Source: Tyto alba (Eukaryota; Chordata; Aves; Strigiformes; Tytonidae). Taken from it: a DNA stretch of 64,000 nt. The position numbers were made by a program, and so were the translations under genes. Below, in pieces: positions 37,241-51,597 of this stretch (position 1 is the first letter of the stretch; each line of letters opens with the position of its first letter). The stretch covers positions 27,455,323 through 27,519,322 of the forward strand of contig NW_024881272.1 in NCBI RefSeq assembly GCF_018691265.1, written 5' to 3'. Below the pieces are notes generated by a model, which saw only the letters and a list, made by a program, of their open reading frames with translations, was not told where the DNA came from and made no database searches.

Positions 37241-39701
37241 GAAAACACATAATTTTAAAACATGTGCAAGATGTGACAATGTGAAGGCTAGCAATTTAAA
37301 TTCAGCATTGCAAACTTTTTATTTTTTCCCCAGGCTACACATCTTTCACATACAAAAGTTTTATTCTCTGTTCTCCTCCATGAACTCCTTCATATTCCCT
37401 CCTTCCACCTTCCTCTGTTAAAAACCTGCTTTATAACATTCTGCTACTCTTGAGAGTGTCGCAGAGTAACTATCTCCAAGGATGTTTGCATTTCTCCTGC
37501 TACAGGGGAAGCCTGCAGGCCTCCTATTTATTCTCCATACCAGCACATGGCCTGATGTTAACAACAGCTATACCATATTTTCAGAGCTAAACTTGCATTT
37601 TGCTGTGCAGACCTGCCTTTTGTGTCCTTCATTTATCCCTTTCAGAGACAGCACTCAGAGCTATCATATTAAACACGGAGGGGAGGGGAAAAAAGACAAG
37701 TCTGGAAGGAAAAGTCTCAGTTTTCTTATCTAAAAAGGGAACAACAAATACGGCAAGTCCCTTTCTTGAAAGATGAAAGGCAATGCACGTGTGCAACAGG
37801 ACTAACAGGACTTCAATACTCTGGCTCACAGACCAAGAGCTACTGCTCTGCATATACCCCAGACCCCAACTCAAACACATGGTGATCTCAATCCCTCTCC
37901 CCTGAGCCCAGCTCCAAGAAGAAAACACATAGGTGGCCACCTAGGCATTAAAATTTGTATTTTAATGAGGGTAAAAAGAAAATTTAATATTTTCTTGTTA
38001 CTTTCTTTGCTATCTTATTCACATTGGTCTTTTTGCCAGCTGATCCTGGTTCAGAAATAAACTACACATGCTTTCTTCCCCAGATAATAGAGATGAACCC
38101 AATGCAAATGTGCTAGCCTCAGTCTACAGGGGAAATAAAACACAATTCCCTCCTCCTCTCCTTTCAAACATTCCTAGTTGCTGAACCACAGAGTAATATT
38201 GATCTAAGAAGAGACTAAGTATCCTGCCCTCTCAGTCACTTCTTATTTACAGTACATATGGAAACATGCAAGCAGAGGGAAAAAGCTAGTAGCAGAGGGA
38301 CCAGGCAGCCAGAAGCAATTGTACACACATGGGATTTCTCATCCTAAACACAAAGTTGAAAAAATGAGATGATGCAATGTTTGGTGCTGTTGAAGACAGG
38401 ATATAATGAAAAATGGTATGTGTTGCGCTAATCTTGTTTTCCCAAACTGTATGCATGATATCAACCAGGCCACTCCAATTTTTCACAATAATAGTTCCAG
38501 CATATTTTTTTTTGATAGCCCTTTTAAAAAACATTCATTTTAGGAAAAGTCTGTGGTTTGGGGTTTTCTCCCTACCTGAACAGACAGTGTCACAAAATGG
38601 AGCAACTGCAATCCTTATGCATATTTTAAAGTACTGTGCCATTTCACTGCACTGAGTTTGTTTAGACTACAAGAGCATTGCCTCCTTTAACCTCTTCTGC
38701 AATATAACTAGACATGATGGTGACAGGAAGGAAAATGTAGGATACATTTTCTTAAATTACACAAAGTTTTATTTAGCCTTGAAAGACTTCAAATTCTGTT
38801 GCTGCTAAAAGTAATGACAAAGTTCTAGACATTTGCCTTCTTCTTTAGACTGGTGTAAAACATAGTGAGAGAATGTACACCCTGCTTATAGGTCAGCAAG
38901 CAGGCTGATACACCATGAGAGTATGGTATGAACAGTAAATGCAACATGACTCACAACATACAAATCAGTGATCACTAAAGCAATGCAGAACTTTATGTCT
39001 TGCCAACAGAAGTATTTTTTCTGTGCTCTCAGGAAATGTAGTCAGTTTAAACAATAGGAGACCGTCCCTCCAATTCACCCCTCAAAGATTCTCTGAGCCA
39101 AATTTTCAGCAAACTGGGAAGAGGTACAGAGATTTATAGAGGGTAGTTTGAGCTCCAAGTGATATGTATGCACCTTCAAAAACTATGCCTTCAATGATTT
39201 CTAGGCACACACTGTAAGGCTCCAGAGAGGTTACTCTTAAAATCACTGTTCAAATGTTTGCATTTCCAGAGCCTAATCAATGAGATTATCTAAGCAGATC
39301 CTTCACTAGTTGCTAGCCCATGCCCCTAATCACATATTCCTAATACTGTGAAGTAAGTGTGATGCTGTAGGATTTCAGATGAGGAAAAAGTGGGCAGACA
39401 AAACCCTACAAGAGAGTCTTAAGTTATAGTTTTTAATGAAAAAAATAAGAAGGCTTCAGTGAAAACTCTATGTAAGAAAAAAATACTATAAATTCTATTA
39501 GCTCTGTCTTTCTGTTTTGTAAACAAAATATTAGTAGGTAGCAATTCCTCCTCAGTTTGTTTCAGGCTTTTACACTGGTATTACCATCAGCATGTTAGAC
39601 AACTCTGTGTACAAAACATTAAACTACAGAGAAACCAGTAGGACTGTGATGGCATTTTACTTTTATTTGAGTTAAATTTTCCAGAGGATCATTCTACCTG
39701 T
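37241..39701. other. Intronic stretch with no recognised feature
   Basis: Open frames of 80-103 codons (37482-37733, 37629-37940, 38286-38534, 38413-38655) overlap on opposite strands without motifs. A GCCAAATTTTCAGCAA block near 39098 faintly resembles old amniote repeats but is too short to call. Confidence 0.5.
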
Positions 39702-39831
39702 TGTTGTGGTTTAATCCCAGCCAGCAGTTAAGCACCACACAGCCGCTTGCTCACTCTCCCACCCTGACAGTGGGATGGGGAGGAGAATAGCAGAAAAAAA
39801 ACGTAAAACTCATGGGCTGAGACAAAGACAG

Positions 39832-39837
39832 TTTAAT
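39832..39837 (-). terminator. LTR polyadenylation signal
   Basis: ATTAAA on the minus strand, followed by a T-rich/G-rich stretch that could serve as the downstream element. It is in the AGBL4 transcription direction, so it could in principle end an intronic transcript. Confidence 0.5.
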
Positions 39838-39979
39838 AGGACAGAAAAGGACAGGAAAGTAATAATAATAATAATAAAATATATACAATAAGTGATGCAC
39901 AATACAATTGATCACCACCCACAGACCAATGCCCAGAAAATCCCCAAGACACGCTGCTCCCCTGGCCAACTCCCCTCAG

Positions 39980-39986
39980 TTTATAT
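39980..39986 (-). promoter_or_regulatory. LTR TATA box
   Basis: ATATAAA on the minus strand, about 145 bp upstream of the ATTAAA hexamer, as expected for an LTR U3/R boundary. Confidence 0.6.
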
Positions 39987-39994
39987 TCTGGGCA

Positions 39995-40002
39995 TGACAT
40001 CA
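39995..40002 (-). promoter_or_regulatory. CRE-like element in the LTR
   Basis: TGATGTCA on the minus strand, one base from the perfect cAMP-response palindrome TGACGTCA. It is placed nine bases upstream of the TATA box. The missing CpG is what methylation decay would produce. Confidence 0.6.
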
Positions 40003-40260
40003 TATGGTATGGAATACTGTTTTGACTCATTTGGGTCAGTTGTCCTGGCTTTATTCCCCTCCCAGCTTCTTGTGCACCCCCAGATTCCACTGGCAGGGCA
40101 CTACAAGAAGCTGAAAAGTCCTTGAATTAATATAAACACTGCTCAGTAACAACTAAAACTTCAGTGTGTTATCAACATTATTCTTATCCTAAATCTAAAA
40201 CACAGCACTATACCAGCTACAAGGAAGAAAATTAACTCTATTCCAGCCAAAATCAGGACA

Positions 40261-43200
40261 TGTGTCTCAGAAACTCATCTGTTTCACATTTCTGAAGGTT
40301 TGGCCCAAATACTAACTTCCATTTTAGACACATAAGGCTTTGTAGGACTGGCACTCATGTTAAAAATAAGAGTCTATACTGCAATAAGGATGAGATATTG
40401 AAACAAAACATCTAAAAATCTTCAAAATAGTGTCAAGAAGCAGTAATATTTATCCTTAGATAAATAAAAAGGGAGGTGCAAATAAGGGAAAGCAACATAT
40501 GGAATACAATAAGTTTTATAAGCAAATTGTCTTCAAAATGCTCTATATACTGCGTATTTCCAGGAGAATGAAAGGACATTTGTCAATACACTTGTAGGAA
40601 ATGTTTGTAAGAGTACTTGACATATAATTTATACAGCTATAAAGTTAAACACATAAATGGTGAAAATGTAGGTTGTAATAACCTTAAATATTTAAAGGCT
40701 TTCAAGCAGGAGTCACAATTTCATATCTGTTGCTTTTTCAGACTATACTAGGTATCAAACACTGTCCCTCTGGTCTTTAAACGGGACAAGAATGTACTGA
40801 GGTGTTACATATACATATTCATGTCCGTGTTAGCTATTATCATTAGCATTTTAGGAAATTTAGACATGTAATACTGAAGTAAAATAAAAGGAGAAGTATT
40901 TTCACTATAATAATAGGGAAAATTTGATACACCTACATATGCACTTAATTAAAAAAAAATTACATCAAACTATTACTTACTAAAGAATTGTTTGAAATGT
41001 TTGTAGAAGACTGCATCAATCTCATTTTGCCTACAGTTGTACATTAGCTTAGCTTTAAGCAGATGCATAGTCTTGCTGAATGTGAACCACAGTTTTAAAT
41101 CGGATTCATAAATTAGGGTTAAGCATTAACAGACAGGAAGGTATATGCCATTTCCTATTCCATTAATGACTATAAAAATTCAAACATGGGAAAAAATATG
41201 TACTGAAAGGTCTTAAAAGTTAACAGCTAACTTTAAAAAAGGAAACCCACATGCTACATTAAAACATATGAAAACAGAAGAACAAATATTTCTATGTATT
41301 TTCATACACTATTTATATATACAAAAACAAATGTATGTATTATTTTAAGTCCCACACCTCTAAAAATGAAAATATAAACAAAACAAAAGCTCTTTAAATA
41401 TATTTACCTGTATTAGAACTGGGAAAAACTATGATAAATATTATGCCTTATAGCATTTTCAACTGGATGTGGTCATGGTCATATTCCTTTCTGAATATCT
41501 GACTCAGAAACATTAAACCTGATGCTTATTAACCATGAGGGCCTGGCTATTTAAGCCATTTACAGCAGATATAATACATGTTCCATGCACAATAATGCTA
41601 ATGCAGATAATGTGAACCTGCAATATTCCTGCTGTCCAGATCATTGGAGTCTCACATCAGCAGATGAGAGTGCCTGTTTTGTGTTTGTCCTGTGCTGACT
41701 GTAGGATGTGGACACATGTTCTCAAGGGAATGGGGTAAAAGGCCAAGCCATTCTCATAACTCAAGCAAACCAAATCCGGACACAACTTTAAATGACAGAT
41801 CAGTTTGAACAGTTGCTGCTTTCAACCAGTTTCTAGCACTCATTTATTAGAATACAGTATGGCTTTATATGACACAAAACAGCTATCTTGCAGGCAGCCA
41901 GTACAAAAACTACCTATATTGTTTTAAACTGAAATTACAAACGTTAGAAGGGAAATTAAATGGCATCAGGAATACACAGGAATAGCACACATGAGCAATA
42001 ACCCAGTGCTTTTGTTTCACAACTATCTGTCCAGTGCCTGACTGGCCAAAGGCTCTGATTTTCCAGATAAATGCACTGAAACTCACTGTTTACCCACAAA
42101 AACCACTGATCAGCTGTAAAGCTGTTACAGCCACACAGTGTCCCAGGATTTTCACAATTAGGTTAAACTCTTCAAAACTGTGTAGGAGAAATGCTGCAAA
42201 TCCAAAACTGAAGACCTAAGGAAAGGCTTATAAATGCAACATTTCATACCTCCTGAATGATGACACAAAAAGATCTCGTCTAACAGTTGCCTGAGACAGA
42301 GCTAATGGAGCTGGCAAATTCAAGAGAGATAAGAAAGGCAGAGTAACATTGCCTGTTAGAATAACAGATTGAGCTGGAAAAAGCAAACAAGTCCAGTCAG
42401 AAGACCTCATGGACCTTAAAACTTTCTGCATTTCCCAACTCAACCAGTACATTTTATAAAGTATATTACCTTTAACTCATATCCACTTCGTGACTGAGCA
42501 TACTTGTTACAGGTTAGCTATGGCTTTGATTCCTTTTCAGTCTCTCCCAAGCAAGCACTTCTCAACGACTCATCTTAAATCTCCACTTTTCCCAGAGTCG
42601 TGTCTCATGTTTTCCTCCCACTTCCTTCCACCACCGTAACACATTTCATCAGCAAAAAAAGCAAAAACCTACCACAGACTTCCTTTTGGAAGCCATGCCC
42701 ATAAGAGAAGTGCAATGATTTAGAACAGCATCCAAAAATCACAAGTGTTATCTCTTTATTTGATCCTCACAACCAGAGTAAAGACCTTATGTGTAGCTTA
42801 AAACTTGGCATATCACTTGAATTGTTAGACCTCATTCCTCAGTCATTGTTCACTTTGGGACTATTGCTGTTTTGGATCCGAAGATTTTGATTCTCACTTC
42901 CCCCTCCTGATCTACAAGAGGAATACTTGAAATGCCTCGCAAAATCATCCACACATTTTTTTTTCCTTTTGAAGGCATAACATTGCTGGCTAGACAGTTG
43001 ACCAGGGAAACATTAACATAAAACTTAAAATTGACACTCATACTGATAGAGACCAGTGACTGGCATACCTGACTTCAGTACTTGCAGGCATTACTAAGTA
43101 ACATACCAAGCCAACCTAAACAAACTAAAGTTTATATAATAGTAGTAAAATTATAGACCTCTTTTCTATTTTCCACTGTATCTGGCAGCCTTGTACAGTG

Positions 43201-46200
43201 GAAATACTCATATATTAGCATTTAAACATTTTTATTCCATCTCAGTGAATGATCCTGTCTCTATCAATACCTTGCTGTATCTCACAAGCCTTTTAAGACC
43301 AGTTTCAGGCACATAAAGAATAATGAAAAGTTCAGAAATTTATTTTGATTTCCTGCAATATGCTACCCAACAGTTTTCTGTTGTGTTATATGACCTTTCT
43401 GCCTAGCTAGTGTTTTGCTATTGATTTTAATTACTCAGTTTAATTTACTGCATGCCAACACAAAGCTGTTTACTCCTACTTGCCAAAATGTTGTCGTAGT
43501 TTCCCAGAGGAGGGAAAAATGAGAAAGCTGTATATGTTTTACAGTTACATGCTATTCATTATAAAGAATTTAATAGATTCACTTCATATAAATGTCACTG
43601 CTCTCACATGTAGCCACTAAACACACGAAAACAACATACAGAAAGGAAAAGGCTATGCCAGTCAGAGGAGAAGTAGAATATAAAAGCCTTAATTTATGAA
43701 AGACTTTGACATGAAGCAGTTTAGATTTTCTGCTTTGCCATTCTTCTCTGAACAAGTGAGGGAGTTAGGACCATATGTTCCCCTTCTGCATAAAAAAAAT
43801 CAGGGACAGAAACAAATGGGTCTTAGAACCACATGATGACTACAGATGCAGGTAAATTCTACCTTACCCCCATAATCCAATTGCGTGATAAGAAAGAGGT
43901 AATGCTAATTTCTGACTACTCCTCTCTGTGTCCCTCTTCTTGACTCACACCACAGAAATGAACAGAACAAATCACTCTGTGAGAGGATCCTACAGATATT
44001 AGCAGGAAGTTATTTCAAAGGAAATTATGTTGGCATTATGGAAGTTGACAACACTGGAAGATGAAGGAAGCTCACTTCTGGGGTAACAGCCCAGCCCTTT
44101 TACCCAGGCAGCACACTTATCAGTCCAGTTACTTGGTGGGTAGACAGCCAGTCAGATAGGGATAGTAGGGCCTAACAAGTCTCTCTGTCTAAGAGATGGT
44201 TCTCACTGTAGTTTAGAAAACCTGTATAAAGCTGAATGAAACATTTTATTCTCAGGATAGCAAACATTAAAAAGAAAAGGCAATTTCACAATCCTCATAG
44301 CAGCTCATGACATTTCTGCTAGACATGCAAATTTACAAAGAAAGGGGTAATTTAATTCCCATATGCTTATTTTGAAACCTATTTTAATTCTCTTTGTTTC
44401 TCTAATCCCTGGCCATGGAATCCTATTGTACTGGGAATCTAGAGACCAAAGAAATTGTCCCAACTTGCTCCACTGAGGAATGAGAATAGATTTTGGTGCA
44501 TTTTATCATCATAAATTGAAAGAGTGTGCTAGACTAAGTTTCATGGTTTTTAAAGAGCAGGTTATCTAATAGCTCTTTGTTTTCAACTATATTTAAAAAA
44601 ATATGACCATCTGATGACAGTACGGTATTATAAAAGCTTCACCAACTTTGCTCAATTGTAGAGTGTTCTTGAACAATGATAAGGTATTTGGAAAAAGTTG
44701 AATAGCAAGATGATACATACTAAGGATATGAAAATTCTCTATTTAAGTATCTTGTTTACAGTGTGTGAGTGAGTCTCTTACAGAACCTTTGAAAATTGTC
44801 TTTTGAATTAGGAAAAAAAAAGAAGATTGAAAAATACTAAAAACATTAATTTTTCATACTGCTTTGTATTTGTTTATTGTGATTTTATGTTTACCATAAT
44901 ATCCTTACAAAAATAGATCACCACTACAAAGCATTTGTATAAGTATGAAGTCAAACTCTCAAAACAGTACTTGTTCAAAACCATAATGATTCATTATGAA
45001 AATATGCATAGCTTAAAAATTTCTTATGACCTTGATGTAAATTATAAACTGAACAAGTGTTCCCTAAAATCTAGGCCTATGTTTGCTCAATGCAAGAACA
45101 GATTTTCTTGAAGGCTTCCATAAATCTACCCAGAGTTGCAATAAAGTAGGAAAGCTTACCGTTACTTTATCTTACATTGTACTTTGAACCTTGGTAAGTT
45201 TCTATCTCCAACTACCTTATAAATACTTGTTTTCTGCAAAACCTAGAAAGTTCTCTGTGCTCTGATCATACCCATCATATCAGGCACTGCAACAAGTTGA
45301 AAAATGCCCAATTTATAGGTCTTGTCAGGACCCCCTGCATAGGATTTGGCTACTTCATGACTGAAGCGTGTATGGACACATCCAATCACAGACCTTTAAG
45401 CATCCAGGAAATTCAGAACTCAATATGTAGGATCTTACAGACCACAAATATTTGCAAAGTTGAAAAGCTAAACAGCAGCTCTGAAGGGACTTTGACAAAT
45501 TCACTTCTATACTTGGGTTTCAAGAACTGGAATCAGGGAGGATTCTCACCCAAGTCCTTGCGAAGATCCATCTTCTAGACCAGACAGCCAGCAATATGTT
45601 AACATACCAAATGGTAACAGTACCAAAACACAGCAGACTTCTGGAAAGCTCATTAACAGTCCCACATAGCTTGAAGAAATATGAGGCAAAAATGAAGCAA
45701 AAATAATCCAATATTCAAAACCATATTCCCAAATTCTCCAGGTGGCACTGTGTACAAAATTATGTATCTAAACTTAACATCTAGTCTTCCAATATCCAGC
45801 ATTATTAAAAATGCCAAATCTGAAAACATTTACCAGCAGGTGTAATGCTTGCTATCATTAGCAGCACTGATCTAAAAGAACTGCATGCCATAGTAAATCA
45901 GAGAGACTGCTCATGGCAATAAGCATTATGCCCAGAAGTAAGTTTATAGTTGCCAGCACAAAAAAAATGACATACTACGCTTTTTCTAAATGTATCAGTA
46001 ATAAAATGCCAAACTATACTGTGAAAAATTATGTAGATTCTAAAAACATATTTGGCTTTTCTCCTTTTTTACATGTGTGCTCTCTACAGATCCAATGAGG
46101 AAATGGAAGTCTGTTCCCCCAACTCTGTAAGAAATAAATTAGACATATTGCATAGTATATTATTCCATCCTACAGATTTTTTTGACCACTAGTAAGTGAT

Positions 46201-48916
46201 TTTTAAATAGTATGCAGTTATGACGTCTATTTTTCTACATACTTTCTAGGGTTTACAGCCCTTTGCTAGATTGGTGCTTCCAGTTACAAACATGGTCATC
46301 AGTTGCTCTTTTTGCTCAGCAATAGAGAACCAATTAAGAACACCAAAATAATATTTTATTACTAGGAAAATATAGTCAATAAAAAAATAAACATTTTTTT
46401 TCAGATTCAAATGTGTATATTATTTTATCCTCTTTTCCAAGAATCTATAGGTCTGGTTAAATAGAAAAATGACACTTCTCCATTGCTCCAAAATTGAGAA
46501 GTGTCCTTGCTTTTTCTGGCAACTGAAATAGCTAATCATGGAATGATCTTCTTTCAGTTAAAATAGCTCATTAGCCTACAGCCCACCCTACCCCATGCAG
46601 ATGGCACCCATACAAAAAATAAAACATCTTCACATAAGGCTCTATACCCAACTTGACAAGTGAACTACAGGTTGTTTCTTAATAGCCCACAAGGTTTTGC
46701 AGGGTGACTCTTGCAAAGCAGTGACTGCATTTCTGAGCATGTCTTTCACTCAGCTGATCTTGCTGGAACGACAAGGCACTCCTATGGCTGCAGTGGTAAG
46801 ATGGATTTTAGAAGACCTTGTTTTCTAGCTCTAGTCATGTGTTGCTTTATGACATTTTGAAAGTAATGTCATCTTTCCACATCTTCATCTCCTCCTTTTA
46901 AATGATAACACTTCAATTTTTTAAGATAACTTAAACCAGATATATTATCTCACCTATTATATTTAAAAGTTTGCAAGTTTGACAAGGAACAACTGTAACA
47001 AACAAAGAAAATCTTAATTTTACAAGGAGCAGGTGCTTTCATTTATATTGTTTTTAAAAAGATAACAGCCTTTTTTACAGGTTCTGTAACTTACTGAAGA
47101 CTCCTGTTTGAATCTTTAAGACATAGAGCCCTTGATCCTAGGAGGCCATGAAAGTTATCTGATACCTGTCTGACAATTCTTTATGGATCACGAGTATAAA
47201 ATTCTCAATGGGCATAGATTTTTAATGAAATTCTAATATGTTATGCCTTTTTCTTTTTTTTTAACTAGAATTAGGATTTTTCCCTTGAAAAATCATTACA
47301 ACTTTCCCCCATTATTTGTTATGATAAATCAACCTTTACCCATAACCAGCTTGGTGACCTTTACAACTTCTGAGCCCAGAATTTCCATTTGAATATGCCA
47401 CGTTTTTTCTCACAATAACCCCAATTCTCTCTCCTTGTTAATACGGTTGCCCCCAGTGCTGCATTAGCTAATCCTTTAAAGAAGACAGCTAGCAGGACCA
47501 GGAATTGGAAGTTCAAAGGTCACCCCCAAACTGATATCTCACCAGTGGTAACATGAGATGAGCTATAACATAGAGAATTTTTTTTTAAATAGATTTAGGA
47601 TTCTCTGCTGCTGACAAAATTATGCTCTATGACTTGTAGTATGAAAACACTTCCTATTTTATACAGTATCTAGTAGTTATTCTGCTAAAGAAACTTAACT
47701 CTTAAGATTTATTCTCCTGGTTGTATTGCATTTGAAAATATATTGGACTACTCTGTTTATTTATTCCTATTCTCTTCCTTACTCATAATAATATACTAGA
47801 TACTTAAAAATGGTATCACTTACATGAAAGTGGGCTGCCTGCCAAGTTCTGGAATTGAGCTCTCTAGCTAGACCTAGTCTTCTTTAGTTTTTAGAAGGTA
47901 TGGATCTGTTATTTTATCCTCAGTACATTTCACTATATACAGATCCTTACAGTATCTATATTAGAAATGCAATTAGATACAGAATACTGCTTAACTTGAT
48001 TTAAACAGTTATACACTACCTAGACAACACAGATTTGCTTTTACAAATCTTCAAAATCAAAACAAACCAAAGGTATATAAAAATTACTGTGTCTATTAAG
48101 GATTGTCAGGCTTTCTCCCAAGAAATCAAAGACTTTTTAAAATACCAGATATCTTTTGTAAAATGCTCAATCCCTCAGACACAGAGAACTACAGAGCAAA
48201 ATACTTCATGGACACAAAAAAAAGCTTATGTTCAGAGGTTCTTGTTGTGGCTTATCTCTCTGGAGACTGTATAAGACAATGTCTTTTCCCACTGCAAAAC
48301 CTTTTTATTCGTTCTGTTCAGTTTGGTTTTGGAAAGAAAAAAGGCCATTTTATCTCTAACAATCTGATTCAGAATAAGACATTTATCTAAAAGTAAGATG
48401 CAAAGTGGGCATATACACATGCATATGGTAATTTACTGTAATGCTGCCACATCACCTAAAAAAAACCCTAGAAAGTAACTACCCTGTTTCTGTTTGCTGC
48501 TGTATTGTCACTAACATAAAGCTAATTTTCTTACCAATACACATATACACTTCTGTTAGAAGTTGTTTTGCAAAGATGGTTTTGTCAGATTATACTTTGG
48601 CATTTGTACTACAAAGTCCAGTTTAGTTCAAAAAATGAATGAATAACAGGGGTTTATCTTTTAAAAAATACACCTATGTAAGAATATTTTTAACAGATTT
48701 TCTTTACAGAGTTATTTTTTCATTGACATTCATAATTTCACTTCTTAGAATGCTACAGCTACCTTGCTGATACAAAATAACCTTGTATTATGCTATTTCT
48801 GTAAAGAAATAAAAAGGAAAAGGTATGTTATAATAAACTGGAGAGGTGAAGGAACATTTATGCTACTGTTTCCATTGCAATATCATAGCTTTGCTAATGG
48901 CAGCCTACTGTGCAGT

Positions 48917-48917
<1 letters not shown>
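40261..48917. other. Intronic stretch with no recognised feature
   Basis: AT-rich DNA with short random frames only. The 93-codon plus frame at 45297-45578 has no motif I recognise. No named repeat was identified in these 8.6 kb. Confidence 0.45.
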
Positions 48918-48947
<30 letters not shown>

Positions 48948-48970
48948 AAAAGAAAAAAAGGAAATAAAAG
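48918..48970. repeat. Poly-A tract and A-rich tail
   Basis: Run of 23 A followed by G-interrupted A runs. Simple repeat. Confidence 0.95.
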
Positions 48971-51577
48971 AAACCTGGTTAATTAGAGTACAGTTGCTGC
49001 TTTATTGCAGCATTACTGCTAAGTGCACTGAGATGCCTTCCCATAGGCAGGTGCCGGTGGTGGTACAGCTCATTTAGCCTGGGTGAGTAATGTCAGTTCA
49101 GGAGGAGAGAAAGGCTTGTGTCTTCAAACTTTCAATCTGCCTCCATTATCTGTGATCAAGGTGGAACCACAGGGGAGTGGAATTACTGGCAGGTCTAGGA
49201 CAAGTGAAGAGGCAGTGAATCTATAAGACATATTAATCATCTTTCCCTTCTCTTCACTGGCGCCAGCCTGTGCCTCCGACTCCCCGGCGCCAGGCAAATG
49301 GATTCTCTGTCCCCACAGGTACAAGCGAATGCCTTTCAGGGGCAAGTCATCAGAATAATAATTACTGACACTGCTGAGATCAGCCCTAACCAGTCCAAAA
49401 GGGAAGAGAAAGTATTACAGGAGAAACATATTTCTTGAACTTTCATATCAGTATTTATGGCATTAAGATAGTTTTCAATTATATTAAGGACTTAAAATTA
49501 TATAATTCTGAGACTATGTTTCTTGATACTGTAGTGGCACCACCAACATTGTACGAGTATTTAAAATCTTTACAGTTTCTCTTTAAAAAGACAGATCTGT
49601 TGCTGAGGTATGAATACAGAAAAGTGCATATTGCAGCATTTATATTACAACAAGTGTTAAAATTCAGTTCATATTAAAAAGAACAAGATTCTTACATGTG
49701 TAGCTTTGCTTGATTCTGAAACAGAACATAGCACAGATTTGGTATAGCTATTCTTAATTGTAAATATGAAATAAGCATTCCTATAAGGATTGTTATATAC
49801 ACAATGCAATGATAGCCACATGTATACATGTATAAATACATAAAACATTTTTTAAAGGCATAGGCATAATTTAAAATCAAGTAATTCAACATAGTATGAC
49901 TAGTCTGTCTTTTATTATAACATTTAGCATTTTTAGTCCCTTTCTTCTCCAAAGCATTATTTATACACACAAAAAATAAAATACAGTGTAACATCAAACT
50001 TAAATAGAACAGAAGAATAAATCCCAGCAAAAATCTAGTTCTGTTTCAATCAGTAATTGTACCAATATATGAAAAGACCAGCATACAAAAAAAGGAAATT
50101 TGCTATATTTTATATTATAGAGAATATCTTACATTACAGCATATTGTACATTACAGAATAGAATATGAAATATTTTCTTGGTTCTGATTACAATCAGTTC
50201 AATCTTTGACTGTTGATGATACTGAGTTAAATATAAAAGTAATACAGCAAAATGTCAAATTACTTGCCAGAATTACATGACAAAACTGGCTCATTAAGAC
50301 ATGCTTATTGATGAACTCTCCATATAAACACAAATCCTGACTTCAAGAGTTTACATCATAAAGTATCTGACCTTGAGTTCAGCTTGGAGTTCGCCACACA
50401 CCTGCAGCCATCTAAGCAATAATAATGCTAATATTTGTGTATGCCATTTTGTGTTAAGTACCAAAAAAAGTAAAAGAAGCAGATTCAAACAGTAACATGT
50501 GTTCATTTATTTTCAAATCAGCAATTTTGAAGTTTACTGACAGACAGTACAGAGAAAGGGAATGACTTGGAAATGCAAAATCAAATCAAATCACTGCTTT
50601 CTTGGTGATCAGCTGCAGCAGCAGCCTCCAAGTCAGCCAATCAGCATTTGCTATTGATTTTTCTGCTGGTCTTAAGTGACTTTGGACACTGATCAATGTT
50701 CTAAAACAGAAATATTAAATCTCATAAAGAAAAATGCACAGCTGACTAAAGAGCAGCAATGAAAGTAAAAGTTTGCCAAGAGATAAAAGGATGTACATAT
50801 TTAATGATATGCAGGCTCTCAGAACACAGTCTAAGAGCAAAATTATGCTATATGTTTTTTTGTGAGAAATACAGAATGAAAATTTCTTTCACATGCTCTC
50901 AAGATTATTTAGAATTTTATCTGCCAGAATAAACAAACACTGCGCCCACAGTGATTATTGCTCTTATAGATATATAGACCTCAAGCAGTTATAAAATGGC
51001 AGTGGAAATCTGTTGTTAGATTTTTGAAATAAAAGATGCTTCTAAAAAGACAGTTCATAACTATTATATTATTTTCATACCCCATTGTTTATTGTAATTT
51101 GTCTTGTTGGGGTTTTTTAATGAAGACCATACATTTTTCAGGACATGTATCATTAATTTAATGAAACATAAACATATTTTTTAACTCATCCCTGTTTAAA
51201 GGGGAACCCTGACATAAGAGAAAGCCCAGCTAAAACCCTATGGGTAGATACAGTGTATTCAGATATCAGCTGGTGTGACACTGCCTAATCCTGAGTAACG
51301 CGCCCAAGAGCCAAGGGAATGCTATTTCTCTCCGTTGTTCCAAACAACAGATGCTGTCAATTAACTTTAAGCAGCGTCCAAGAAAACCCTTTTGTTATAT
51401 TTTGCAGTATTATGCAGAAAGTGTCACCTCTGGAAATGAGGGAACAAGCTGGTTTTCATTATCATTCAATTGTCCCAATCAATCTGACAATTACAAAGAG
51501 AAAAAGTCTTAATCACTAGACACATGCTAGTTGCTGCTAGTTTCACCAGCTGCGAAGGAAAAGGGAAAGAAAAAAGA
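48971..51577. other. Intronic stretch; small GC-rich palindromic patch
   Basis: At 49257-49294 a GGCGCC hexamer occurs twice, the first inside the perfect palindrome CTGGCGCCAG, the second as CGGCGCCAGG. The patch is CpG-bearing in an otherwise CpG-poor intron. A 73-codon minus frame covers it without a known domain. The block at 50590-50700, with CCAATCAGCATTTGCTATTG, looks complex and possibly conserved. Nothing else recognised. Confidence 0.4.
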
Positions 51578-51597
51578 ACACACACACACACACACAC
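51578..51597. repeat. (AC)n microsatellite
   Basis: About ten AC units followed by an A-rich AAC/AAAC stretch to about 51630. Confidence 0.95.

Larger units (their letters stand above)
39702..40260 (-). mobile_element. Solo LTR of an avian endogenous retrovirus
   Basis: The element starts TGTTGTGGTTTAATCCCAGC and ends CCAGCCAAAATCAGGACA, giving TG...CA termini over 559 bp. From memory the text matches an LTR family widespread in birds, probably of an ERVL-type retrovirus. Promoter signals are on the minus strand: a CRE-like TGATGTCA, an ATATAAA TATA box and an ATTAAA polyadenylation hexamer, in that order. No gag or pol sequence adjoins it, so it is a solo LTR formed by recombination between two LTRs. 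Flanks (CCTGT before, TGTGT after) do not give a clean target-site duplication. A (TAA)n stretch lies inside at 39860-39878. Divergence looks moderate. Confidence 0.85.

Noticed and set aside
49257..49294. Retroviral primer-binding site suggested by TGGCGCC
   Set aside because: The bases after the hexamer do not match a tRNA 3' end and no LTR boundary lies next to it.
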